Below are positions 34,398 through 46,200 of a stretch of DNA of 64,000 bases, in pieces. Position 1 is the first letter of the stretch. The number at the start of each line of letters is the position of its first letter. This stretch comes from Artemisia argyi (lineage: Eukaryota > Streptophyta > Magnoliopsida > Asterales > Asteraceae): contig CM060702.1 in assembly GCA_030686995.1 (NCBI GenBank), positions 69,531,440 through 69,595,439 of the forward strand, read 5' to 3'. Both the position numbers and the translations under genes were made by a program. The notes beneath the pieces are model-generated. The model ran no database searches and had not been told where the DNA came from. It worked only from the letters and a program-made list of their open reading frames with translations.

Positions 34398-36456
34398 TTT
34401 TATTTGAGTTAGATTCAGATTTCTCAGTCATATATTCTGATTAATGGAACTAGATTCAAACTTTTAACCACAGATTCATAGTCAGATCCTTTTAAGACGT
34501 TGTTAGTTTATTAAGAGGCTATGAGTCTGAATCTGCGACAGAAGTGTCTGAATTTGAATGAAATAATATTGTTGTTTTATTTTAGTTTTTATTTTATTAT
34601 TTTTAAATTTTTTTATAAATGTCTCAAATGATATAAAAATAAAGTAGTTGCCTTTTTATAAACTAAACGTTTACAAACATTAAATACAACATTCGAGTCA
34701 TTAAACTAACACAACCTAGCAACGTGGAAATAAAATGTGTAAATTAAAACATTCAAGGATATTGTGTCGCAATTTTATCTTGTTAATACAAATATCGCCT
34801 AAAAACGTTATTTATATTTTACGATCTTCGCTAAGTTTTGTTAACGACAAAATGTAAACTTTAGTTTTTAAGCAAAACATAATCTTAGTTTTTAAGACTT
34901 GCATAAACTAGACTTTTGCTACATTTTACATTTTATAAAACACAACACAAGTTTATTTCTTAAATTAGAAATAGTCACATCACATTTATGGCAAGTTTTG
35001 TCATTATGCATTTATGGAAAGAAATGTGTTTGACTAACTTTGTTGTTGCTTGCAAGCTTTGTATTTGACTTGTTTTTAAGTGATGTGACATTGTTTGGTT
35101 GCTAGGAGTTATGAGACAAGACCTTGTTTGGTTTGAAGAGTTATTGCAAAAACCTACTGCAGACCCGGCGGTACCCTAGGGGTACACGGGCGGAACCCAT
35201 CTGATGGTTCCGCCTGATCCGCCGAGCATGCAGAATGTTGTACTATAAATACCAAGCTATAACTTGATTTTTGGCTAACCTCTTGAGATCATATTTTACA
35301 CACACACTCATCTTTTCTTCTAACCTCTTAACATTGTAAATGTGAAGTTTCCTTTTGTAGCAAAGAAGCTCACAAGGTCGTCAAAAGTTACAAGTTTCCA
35401 ACACAACGTTGCAAGACTTGTTAGCTTAGTATTGTGTAAACTCTTGTTGTTTACACGTCAATTGTTTGTGTATATTCTGTAGTGAGTGGTTAGTATTTTA
35501 GTCCTCAAAATACAAAGAGTGTTGGGAGTTGTTGTACCCTAGTAAAAGAACTAAACGGGAGTGGTTGTGCCCTTGTAAAAGAACTCGACATCTAGCTTTG
35601 TGTCGGTAAAAGTATAAGCGACGTGTAAGGTTTTCTCCGCCGGTGAAAGGAGCTTGTTGACTAGTGAAAGAAACTCTTGAGTTGGATACTCGGGGCGTGG
35701 ACGTAGGGCAAGGAAAAAGAGTCCTTGTAGCCGAACCATGATAAATACTCGTGTTGTGGTTTGATCGTTTCTTTCATTTACTTGCATGTTATATATTGTG
35801 TTTGTGCATATATCTTTGATCAAACGGAAAGTTTCAAAGCCAACTTAACAAGTATAAAAAGATTTTAATCGGTAAACTATTCAACCCCCCTTCTAGTTTT
35901 TCACATATCTCGTAAACTAGTTTTATATTATTGATATGTTATACTCCAATATTGTAAACATCTTCACATTTTGTAAAATGTCACTATTTAATTTATTTAC
36001 TATGATAAGATTGCAAAAAGGAAGTAAAACATTTTATAACAAACATTGACAATTAGCAATTAAAACTACTTGAAAAAAAAAATCAAGCTTATGCTAAAAT
36101 TAACACTACGTAAAAGAGAAAATCAAAACTTTCATCCAATTCATTATATCACTTACACGATGACAAAATTTAACATAAATGCTTTTCTCATCAATGTTGC
36201 ATACTTAAAAAGCTGAAACATGATTTTCCGGAAAAGATAATCTCAAATTTAATCTAAACTCGAAAAATGATAAAAGCTAGGAATTTTAATTTTGACTAAA
36301 CCAATTTCAGTTATAGCTTTTATTAGTTAGTGAGAAAGTTCAATTTTGTCACGTAAATGCTTGATTAAGTTTCTTTAAAAGGGTATTTTATATTTATATT
36401 TAAAAGAAAGGATTTTTATATTCTTATTTAGAAAGTTCAAAAATAAGTTTGTTTTT

Positions 36457-36492
<36 letters not shown>

Positions 36493-36977
36493 TTAAAAAA
36501 AAAGAAATTTTCTAACTTGTGTTCTACGGACACATATTAAAGAGAGTCTCATAATATGGTGTCATTCTCTAAATGGCTAATAAGCGGAACTAATCGCCAT
36601 TCAAAAGATGACATCCAGACTATAAGATCATCTTTAACATGTGTCTCATAATCACAAGTTATAAAAACTCTTAAAAAAATATATTATAGATAAAAAAAGA
36701 AAAAGAAAAAGAAAAAGAAAAAGAAAGAAGGGTTATGGGTTGTTAAAAATGAAATGATGTGGTTTGGTTTGGTATAGATATGAGGACACCATATATATGT
36801 CTTTACAAGACCACATCGATTGAATCCCTACTTACACATACATACATACATAAACACAGAAGACACAAACAAGCACTTCCTTCCGCCCAACCCCTACTCC
36901 TACTCTCAATCCCTTAATAATAATAAATTCTTCTTTATAAAAAATTCAATCAAAGGTTGCGTTGCGTTTTCTTTCAT
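34398..36977. repeat. Direct tandem duplication, copy B (contains a solo LTR)
   Basis: The second copy of the 33059-34397 unit, interrupted at 34781-35905 by a solo LTR. Without that LTR and its target copy it is about 1.45 kb. It also has a T-run at about 36457-36489 and an AAAAAG repeat near 36700-36728. Its end continues into ATTCGATCC and a splice-donor-like CTG^GTAAAC at 37000. Confidence 0.8.
34781..35905 (+). mobile_element. Solo LTR, probably Ty1/copia (Sirevirus-like), target duplication TATCT
   Basis: A 1125-bp segment with TG...CA ends (TGTTAATACA...TTTTTCACA) and exact 5-bp direct repeats TATCT at 34776-34780 and 35906-35910. It is absent from the otherwise parallel copy A, so it inserted after the duplication. 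CTATAAATACC near 35243 is a good TATA box, and the CCCCCCTTCTAG run before the end resembles Sirevirus LTR ends. No internal domain remains, which fits LTR-LTR recombination. Confidence 0.82.
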
Positions 36978-37000
36978 TTTATTCGATCCAATTTTCACTG
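36830..37000 (+). promoter_or_regulatory. Probable 5' leader exon and core promoter of the DnaJ gene
   Basis: A CT-rich stretch (CCCCTACTCCTACTCTCAA) follows an ATATATAT element near 36792 and ends at TTTTCACTG^GTAAAC, a good splice donor at 37000. The acceptor at 40165 (TTTATTTACAG) lies 108 bases before the ATG. This would give a non-coding first exon and a 3.16-kb 5'-UTR intron. It is inferred from sequence only; a cDNA would settle it. Confidence 0.45.
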
Positions 37001-38242
37001 GTAAACCTTCTTCTATATCCATCTTTATAAATAAATTACTTTATTATTTCCGTTGACTTGTTATTATTCTTTATACTGAATTCATTAGGTATGGTTTAAT
37101 TTATTTTCATATTTTAGTATTGATTTCAGTTTTATAATTTCTATCAATTGGAAGTGCAATTACTCCATTATAAGTAAGTAATAGATGTAACTTAACTTTT
37201 GCTATAATAACAACTTGTTAGTTATAAGTTTCAGAAGCCGAAAGCAGGATTCATAGGCCTCGTTTATTTTAATCTCTTGCAGTTTCATTTAATAGTTATG
37301 ATATACGTGAAAGAATGAACAAAATTTGGTTTCGGGACCTGTTTACTTGATATGTAAAAGTAGACGAGGACTCGCAAATAGTGCTGGCACGAGGGTATTG
37401 AGGTTTAAAGATGTAGACCGACCTCATTAAGGCGATATGCATAAACTTGAAATAGGCATGTACGTAATATTCATCCGGTGATGACTTTGAGATAAATTGA
37501 ATAAAGTAGCCATAGATTTTAAGAAGGAATGAATGAATTGCCGTGGAGTTAAGAAACTAAAGCGACACCTAATCGGCTATATAAGTCTGTCCAAGAACAA
37601 GATAAATAGCACCATCATTCCTACATATTGCCCGTGGTATTATTAACAAATAGACGGATCCACTTTATTGTTCATGTGTATCTCTAGTATTATTGACTTG
37701 ATGCATGCGTTGTTCTTGTTATAATTTATGATTTACTGCTAATTTTAGGGTTTTCATAGTGTCAGCTGGTGCTGATTATAAAAATTATTATTGATATAAG
37801 TTGTGAATGAATAGGATTAATGTGCATTTTTGCTCGTGTAGTTATTTGTGTTTCACTCAATTGTTAAGAAAGCGGGAGTTTCAATTTTTGTCATGATTTT
37901 ATTGGTAGATGTCATACTAGATTAGGCTTTAGACGCTGCAAAAATGAACAAAAATGTGGTTTTGTGATAAAAATCAACTGGATTTAACAACATTTTTTAT
38001 AGCTTGTGGAATTAGATTGAACTTAAGAGCAACTCTTTAACCTGTAATATTCATTCAGATGATCAGAGATACCGTTTATTACATGAAGGAGAGGATCTTA
38101 TACCCTCTTAATAGATAAAACAACCTTTGATGCAAAGTGTACTTACTATCAAAACACTTACGTAGTAGTGACTGATATGACTTGCACTGTTATGGGAACC
38201 GTATAGTGTTGGCACTTGTCACAAGAGGTACGAGTTCTAAAG

Positions 38243-38454
38243 CAGGGACGGAAATTAGTAGGGACCGACCGGACCGAGGGGGGTTGTGGACCCCCCAAGT
38301 TTTAGCATTAACTACATTTTTAGCCCAGATCCTTTATATCTCTTGACATTATTAATATACTCTATATGCTAAACAAAAGTGTGAGTTGGCCCCCCTTAAA
38401 GTGAACACATTACATTTTGGCCCCTCCAATAAAAGTTGTCAAGTTCCGTCTCTG
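38243..38454. mobile_element. hAT-type MITE, 212 bp
   Basis: The ends are CAGGGACGGAA and TTCCGTCTCTG (one mismatch), with flanking 8-bp repeats TTCTAAAG (38235-38242) and GTCTAAAG (38455-38462) that differ only at the first base. Ends and target length are those of hAT elements. Non-coding. Confidence 0.75.
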
Positions 38455-39125
38455 GTCTAAAGGTCCTAGGTGCAGTGTGAGGCTTACACCTATTATAGGT
38501 AAGGTACATAAACTTGAAAAATTGGGACATATGTACGTGTAGATAACATATATCCACTATTGATGCTGATATATAGAAAAAAAAGAGCCTTGGATTTCAA
38601 GAACGAATGAATGCCCTTGTGTTCAAGCAAGTCCAGTTACAACAAAAGAATTGTCATGGAGTTCTGAAACTAAAGCAACACCTAGTACACCAGATAGTAG
38701 ATAAGCCCAAGAACAATAGACTGATCCTCTCCTGTATTTCATATGACTGCATACATACGGATAAGGAATGACATGACGAAGTTATTGACATAATTATGAT
38801 CCTACTTGATATTGCCATATTGGACTTATCGAGTTATGCCACATACACAAATCTTTCTTTTATTATTATTAATGTATATTAAATAAGAATTGTAGCTCAT
38901 ATATATGGATTAATTTCCGGTGGTAAACGAATGATACATTTTAGAAAAATCATCATACATATTTATTACCATCCTGTCAGTTCACCATATCTACTAAAGA
39001 TAGGGTCTGGTAAATATTGACTAGGTGAGATGACGATTGCCATACCGAAAAGACTACATCTCAAATGACTAACCTGTCAAATGACATAACTATCGTTACT
39101 TTTTAAACTTTAAACCTTTAAATAT

Positions 39126-39629
39126 GTGTATTACTCATTTTATGTTATTGTTTTTATTTTTACGTGAATTGGATCATTGTATGGGTTGTTGCTTCATTAA
39201 ATTTTCATGAGCCGAGCCGTAAGAAAAATGTTAAACTACTGAATATGTGGTGTTTTGTTGCCAAAAAAGCAGTATTTTGAGTTTACACATGATTTTTATG
39301 TATAAGATGTTGTTAAGTAGACCGAACTTTAGTTGGGATATGTAATTTGTCAATTATGAAACAGAGAATTGAAGAGTGTATTACTCATTTTATGTTAATT
39401 GTTTTTATTTTTATGTGAATTGGATCATTGTATGGGTTGTTGCTTCATTAAATTTTCATGAGCCGAGCCGTAAGAGAAATGTTAACTACTGAATACGTGG
39501 TGTTTTGTTGCCAAAAAAGCAGTATTTTGAGTTTACACATGATTTTTATGTATAAGATGTTGTTAAGTAGACCGAACTTTAGACTTGGGATATGTAATTT
39601 GTCAATTATGAAACAGAGAATTGAAGAAC
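39126..39629. repeat. 250-bp tandem duplication
   Basis: GTGTATTACTCATTTTATG begins units at 39126 and 39376. Each runs through GAGCCGAGCCGTAAGA, GCAGTATTTTGAGTTTACAC and AAACAGAGAATTGAAGA. The two differ by a handful of small changes. Confidence 0.8.
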
Positions 39630-40171
39630 TGGATTCTTAGGCCTCATTTGTTTTCACTCAAGAACTTCATTTGTTAGCTCTGATATATGCTGCAAGAATT
39701 AACAAAAATGTGCTTATGGGACCGTTTTAATTGATTTAAGGAAAGAGGTAGACCACGGCTCACAAAAGAGTACTTGTGCAAGGGGTAGTAAGGTTCATAC
39801 TAGAAAGGGTCTAGGTGCAATGTGTAGACATACCTTATCAAGGTGAGGTACATTAACTCTAAATAACCGGGACATATGTATACATTCACTAATTACATTG
39901 AGATATATGCGACAAAGTAGACATGGATTTCAAGAGTGAATGAATGCCCTTATTTCTAAGCAAGTTTAGTTATTACTTATATCGTATAAGATAAGAATTT
40001 CCATGAAGTCTAGAAACTAGAGAAACACCGACTAGACTATATAACTCCAAGAACAAGCTAAATATTAATATTGCCCCTACATGTTGCCTTTAATATTGAC
40101 CAATAGATTGATCCACTTCTCATGCCTGCATATGCGGACTGATATACCACAGTTTTTATTTACAGGTCTGG

Positions 40172-40221
40172 ATGTTTATGTGAAATCTGCTTTTGCAAGA
40201 CTGATGATAGAAATCAGTTAG
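40172..40221 (+). promoter_or_regulatory. Two tiny upstream reading frames in the DnaJ gene 5' UTR
   Basis: Just after the inferred 5'-UTR acceptor (40165) are ATGTTTATGTGA (40172-40183) and an ATG at 40204 whose frame ends at TAG 40219-40221. Both stop before the main ATG at 40274. They could lower or regulate translation if this leader is used. Confidence 0.4.
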
Positions 40222-40273
40222 ACATCGATTTACTCAACCTTATTGAGAAACTATCATATTGTTTTAAAAACCC

Positions 40274-43200
40274 ATGGCTCGAAAAGGAAACCAACAGAAG
40301 AATGGGTTGGACGGGAGCACATCAAACCACAAAAAAGGAGATCTCCAATCAGGGTCTGCAACACCAAACAAAAAGGGAAAGGGAAGTGTAGGCAACACCA
40401 AGGTTGTAAAGGAAGAACTTCCAAGCGATACCCAACCAAGTATATCTGTGACGGAGGTCCTTAAAAAACCTGATCATGTTAAAGATGAGAAGAAAAGAAC
40501 AAATAAATCTGGAAAGCATAATAAAGTAGAGATTCAAGGTACATCAAGCACATCCGCCACAGAGCACTCAGAACCCCGGGACAGTACTCCTGAAGATTGC
40601 AGTGCGAACATGTCAACAACTGGAAGTTCTAGTTTGGAAGAAGAGAAATGGGCATCAACTAATGGTATTCCCCGATTTAAGAATCGAAAACGTAGCTCTG
40701 GCCACTCTATGAATGGATATGATGCGGATGGTTTACGTGAAAGTGTAGAGCTTCCAGAAACTTTGGGTGTTCAGTACTTGAAGACATTTGCGTCGTCTGT
40801 CATGCAGGCCTCAATTGAATGGCTGGACAGACACAAGCCATTGTTTGATATGTTATTAACCAAGACATTAATCGCTCGGGATTATGTTAGAATGAAAATC
40901 AAGCATGCTTACCCTATTGTCTTGAGGTGGCTTACACATTTGACCAACATATTGCTTGTCCTTTTCATGGTTTGGTTGGACTGCACCCTTAGAGGTATAG
41001 ACTCTGTTGTACGCATGGGGACAACATCGTTCTTCACAGTTATTTGGTGCAGCATCTTTACAGTGGTTGCAATGATGGGAATGCTAAAGTTCATCACTGT
41101 TGGGGTAAGCCTGCTGGTTTTCCATTTATTTTGCAGCTTATTCTTATGCAACCATATCTTCCTTCTATTGTTTTTTATTTATCAATATAGTTTGTTTACA
41201 GTTATGGGATATGTTAAAATGTATATATTATTTTTTTCAAGTTTCCACTGTAAGCTGTTAGTGTAATTAGGTCAGTTTGATATAAATAGGTTTAAACAGA
41301 GCGAGATGCACTTTACTATTCTTGTTGTTGTGATGGATTGTAGTACATTAAGTTGAGCAAATTTCACTAACCCGGAGGTGCACCATGATGACTAGGCATT
41401 ACTTAATGCTATAATATTTATACATGACAGCTATATGAAGTATTAACATTGAAGATATTACAAATATGTGTACTTTCATCTAAATGTAAACAACTAAACA
41501 TACCACATTATGCTTACACTTCCACATCTCCTTAGAAAAACTTTATACAATAAATGTTCGGCACCTAATGGCATGAAATAGGGATGAACTCAGAAAGCTT
41601 GACAGAGTTAAATGCAACAAATTGTTATAAATCAAGAATTGCTAATTATGTCCTTGAAAAGCTATATGGGTATGTCTTTATAAACTAATTTGGTTCTTAT
41701 TTTAAATGTAATTTTTTACCTTTTGCATGTAAATATTTAAGAAATTCTTCTGGCTCTTGTGATAATTGAATTTCATGGTTTTTTCAGGCCATAATCGGTC
41801 TGGTAGCACTTTTTGTTGGGTTCACCATTGGTCTTTTGTTGCTTGCTGTTTCTGGAATTTTATTCTTGTGGTTGTATGGAAGTTTCTGGACAACTTTAGC
41901 TGTCCTCATCGTTGGTGGTGAGTCTTCCTAACACTTCACTAAACATTATCACAATGTTGTTTTCTGGATGCTTTTTATGTTTTTGTTGCTGATGTCATCA
42001 ATTTCGTAATATGCAGGAGTAGCATTCATGCTTAGCCATGAGCGTCTAGCACTGCTAGTTATGACTGTGTACTCTGTATATTCTGCTTGGACCCTGGTTG
42101 GCTGGCTTGGCATTATCGTGGCTTTAAATCTATCATTTTTCTCAAGTGATGCTCTGATATACTTTGTGAAAAATAATATGCATGAGCAAAGGAGATCCAA
42201 CAGTGTCCCTGAGCAAACACCTGGTATGCAAAGTGGACCAGGTGTTCACAATGGTGAGGAAGCACGTGCTTCATCGACTGATGGTGGGACCATTCCACCA
42301 GCTGACCGTGGCTCTGGGGTACCTTCAACCAGTGGGTCTGATGCTGACATAACATCTGAAGATGAAGTTGTTCGATTGTTAAACTCAGCAGATCATTATT
42401 CAGCATTGGGTTTGTCTAGATTCCAAGAAATAGATGGCACTTTTCTTAAGCGGGAATACAGAAAAAAGGTTCATATAAATATATCTGCTGTCACTGGTTA
42501 CCCTTTTTTATTCATAGGCTGCCGTCTCTTTTGTTTTGTTTTAATTTAGAGAAAGGTATTGTTAAGATACTTTGTTTACTCTCTTATCTTCTCTCAATTT
42601 TGATAATAGGCAATGCTGGTCCATCCTGATAAAAATATGGGTAATGAAAAAGCTGCAGAAGCTTTTAAGAAACTTCAAAATGCATACGAGGTACCTTTCC
42701 TCTTATCATGTGCATGCCTTTCTTAATATTCTATATTTAGTGTCTTGACTTGTGCAATTCTTCTTTATTTTTCTGAAGGTTTTGCTAGATGCTTCTAAGC
42801 AAAAAATATATGATGATGAGTTGAGAAGGGAAGATCTCTTGAATTATTTCCGAAGATTTCAAAATGCCACTCCAAAGGTTTGATTACTTGTTCAGTTGTA
42901 CTGTCTTGTTTTTGTGTAATTTGTTTGTGTAACTACTATTATGAAGCCTCTTATCACATTTTATTTATTTGCCCGACCCGTTGAAGTAATTTGTGCAGAA
43001 GTATTCTTTGCATACAGTCTTTTATTATACACTATTTGAATTATAGTACACAAGACTTATTTTTTTAACCCTTTAAACTAATTGGTGTGGAAAGTATACT
43101 TTGCATGCAGTTTAGTATTAATGAAAAACTGCATTTCTATATATAAGATGTTAGACGTTTTCTGTTGACCCTTTAAATTAATAGGTGTGTGAATGCGCTT

Positions 43201-46200
43201 TCCATGCATTGTATTCCCTGTTCAGTTTCATTATTCAGTCATCTGGAATTGTGACAGTTCAGTGGAGCACTGATATCTTTATTTTATGCTTATAATAATA
43301 CCAACACCAAAATTTCTGATACTTAGCCCTATGTTTGTCTTCTGTTAAGAAAAGTCAAGACATTTACAAAGGGTACAAACTTTACGGTATAGAGAATGGC
43401 ATGTTAAGAAAATATGCCAGCTATTTCCTGGAATCATATAGAGAATGGCAAAATTTTATACACATACGAAAATCAAATCACTTGCTCTTTTGTCAATTGT
43501 CCACTAAGAGGATTTAGGAGTATGTAGAATCATCAGAAAATTTGTCGTATGTTGTGGATATTTAGAAGCATTGTTGTAAGTATCGGTCATGGCGGGGGAT
43601 ATATCGGCGCCATGGCGATTGGCGGGGGTTCACCGCCACCAAAATTTACATATTGGTCAAATTTATCGGTCATGGTCAAAATCAGTCAAAAACTGGTCAA
43701 AATCAACGGTCAAGTCGATCTAAAAAACAAAAACAAGTACCCGAGACCTTATTTAAAAGATCTAAAAGCCGTGACAACTTCATCTTCATTTCGAACGATT
43801 TAGTGATTAGAACTCAAAGGGTTGTTTGTTGCTCGAAGTTAAAGAAGAAGATAAGGGTATTTTTGCTTGTGATTCGTTGAGCAGAAATAAAGAGATTTGT
43901 TTTTGTGATTTGTTATTCGTGTGTGTGACTGCAAGGAGTAAGAAGAAGCGGCTGAGGTGTGTGTGTTTAGGATTAGGGATACTAAAAAATAGGGTTGTGT
44001 GTGTTTAGGATTAGGGATACTAAAAAATAGGGTTGTGTGTGTTTAGTTGTTTTTAAATAGCAAAAGTTTAGGGTATGTTAAATTGGACTCTGGGTTAAGG
44101 ACTTCCATTGGATCAAAAAGATTTATTTTGGGCCTATTATCTATCACGAAAAAAATTGGACTATTTAAGCTGGGTGTTATATGATAAATAATTATGGACT
44201 TGTGGTTTTTATTTTTCAAGCATGTTAAACAATTAAGCTTTTTGTGGTTATTGACTTATATTTTGTTAGGATATTGTTAATATTTATTATTATTTTTAAA
44301 TAAATTCCTTTATAATTTATGGTACCTAGATATATCGCTGCCAAGACCGATATATCGCTTGAAGGTGGTCGACCGCCGCGGTACCCCCGACTGATTTTTA
44401 CAACCTTGTTTAGAAGTCATTGACTATATAGGCTGAACTTCACACAATCTTGTCATGTACAAAGTCATACTCATGCATATGGCAAAAAGATCGTGGGAAG
44501 TGACACTAGGCTACACTAGACACTTGCATTATATGTATATTGTACTTTAATGTCAACTTGTATACGCTGAGCTTCAGTGTTATACCTAGGAGACAGGAGT
44601 AGTGAAGTATGGCTTTTGAAAGTTGAAATTAATATGCGTGTACATATGCGTTTCACTAAATATATTACTCCCTCTCTTAAAAAGGCAAAGGTTGAATTGA
44701 TAAACATAGTTTATTAGAAGTCATGGGTTGACGATCAAATGCGAATGTAATCTTTAACAAGACAAATTCTAGGAAACTTATGTACCTGAATGGATTTCAT
44801 TGTACATTGTAGTGATTACACATTGGAAAATTGATAAACTCGGGTTAGTATCCTTTCAGAAAGGGTAAATGTTATATTTATGTGAGGCAATTTATAATAG
44901 AATTTGTCGCAGTGTTTGGGACAAGCGTATTAGTCAACATGCCATTGCAAGCGTAGGAAAGTAAGAAAAATATCCAAAATTAACATATGATCATAACTAT
45001 ATATGAGAATTATGGCCAAAAGCTAATTAGGCGTGTCACTGTTTCTTTTATTTATTTATTTTTTATAAGCTAATTAGTCGAACAGTCTTTTTGTGACAAT
45101 ATTGTCAATTTGTCATGTCATACAAACTTGAAAATTATGGCGAGGAACAAACAACTCACGTGAATAGTAGCTCCATTTTTAATATGATTCGTTGAATGAT
45201 TTATCCTATTAAGTTTTCACTCTCCTATCATGTACCATTAACGCATAATTGTCAGCCACTATATAAGTCTATAATTTGGGACATTTTTCTGTCAGTTAAT
45301 ATTTTGTGTGGTATAAATGCTATTATAGCCCTAGCTTTTCACATTAATTTGTCTATTTCAGTATTTCTCTACCTATCTCCAAAACTAGTGTATGACGTAA
45401 ACTCTGGATGTAGAGTGCATGAAATTCTTCACATTCTTATGATGTATTAGTTGTGATGTGTACGTATGCATATTACTAAACCCAAAGAAATACGGAGTAA
45501 TACTTTTGATTAGTTAAACATTATTGGCTGTACGGTTTTTCTTAATCAGCATAAAACAATCACAGCTTGTTAATCATACAAAAATATATGTTTCAGAACA
45601 AAAGAAATGGGTTTTTCGGATCTGCATTTGGAGGCACGGAGGTTCATGTCGATGATCCATTGGGAGAGTCTAGACGAATTGCATGCCAAAGGTGTGGCGG
45701 TTTTCACATGTGGTTTTATACCAACAAGGCAAAATCTAAAGCCAGATCCTGCCAAGTAACGCCTTTTAACAAATTGCTTAGTTATGATCCATGCTCCACT
45801 GTTACTTGAATCCTATTTGTTTATATTTTTTCCTTTTGTTAACTTCGAAGGACTGTAAAGACTTTCATCCAACCAAAGACGGGGACGGGTGGGTAGAACA
45901 ATCATCCCAACCTCTTCTTTTCGGAGTATTCCAGAAAGTATGTGAACATCACTGGTACATGTTACTTTTGGTATTCAGCGCCTCTTTATATAAGATTAAT
46001 CATTATGTTTTTTGCAAATGAATGTGCAGGTAGACCCTCCTCGTGCTTATGTTTGTGCAGATAGCAAGATATATGATGCCACAGAATGGTATCTCTGCCA
46101 GGTAAACAATTACCTGCTTTGCATAAATAATTCCCCTAAAACTAGGTATGATATAAATCCTACATAGTGCGCAAACGATAAATCTGATCAATGAGATAGG

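Larger units (their letters stand above)
37001..40165 (+). other. Probable 5'-UTR intron of the DnaJ gene, repeat-rich
   Basis: AT-rich, without coding frames. Three diverged copies of one sequence are seen at about 37253-37680, 38465-38760 and 39639-40130; each has GGGACATATGTAC-like and GATTTCAAGA-CGAATGAATG-like segments and then a GAAACTA-AG-AACACC-like segment. It also contains a hAT MITE (38243-38454) and a 250-bp tandem duplication (39126-39629). Confidence 0.5.
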
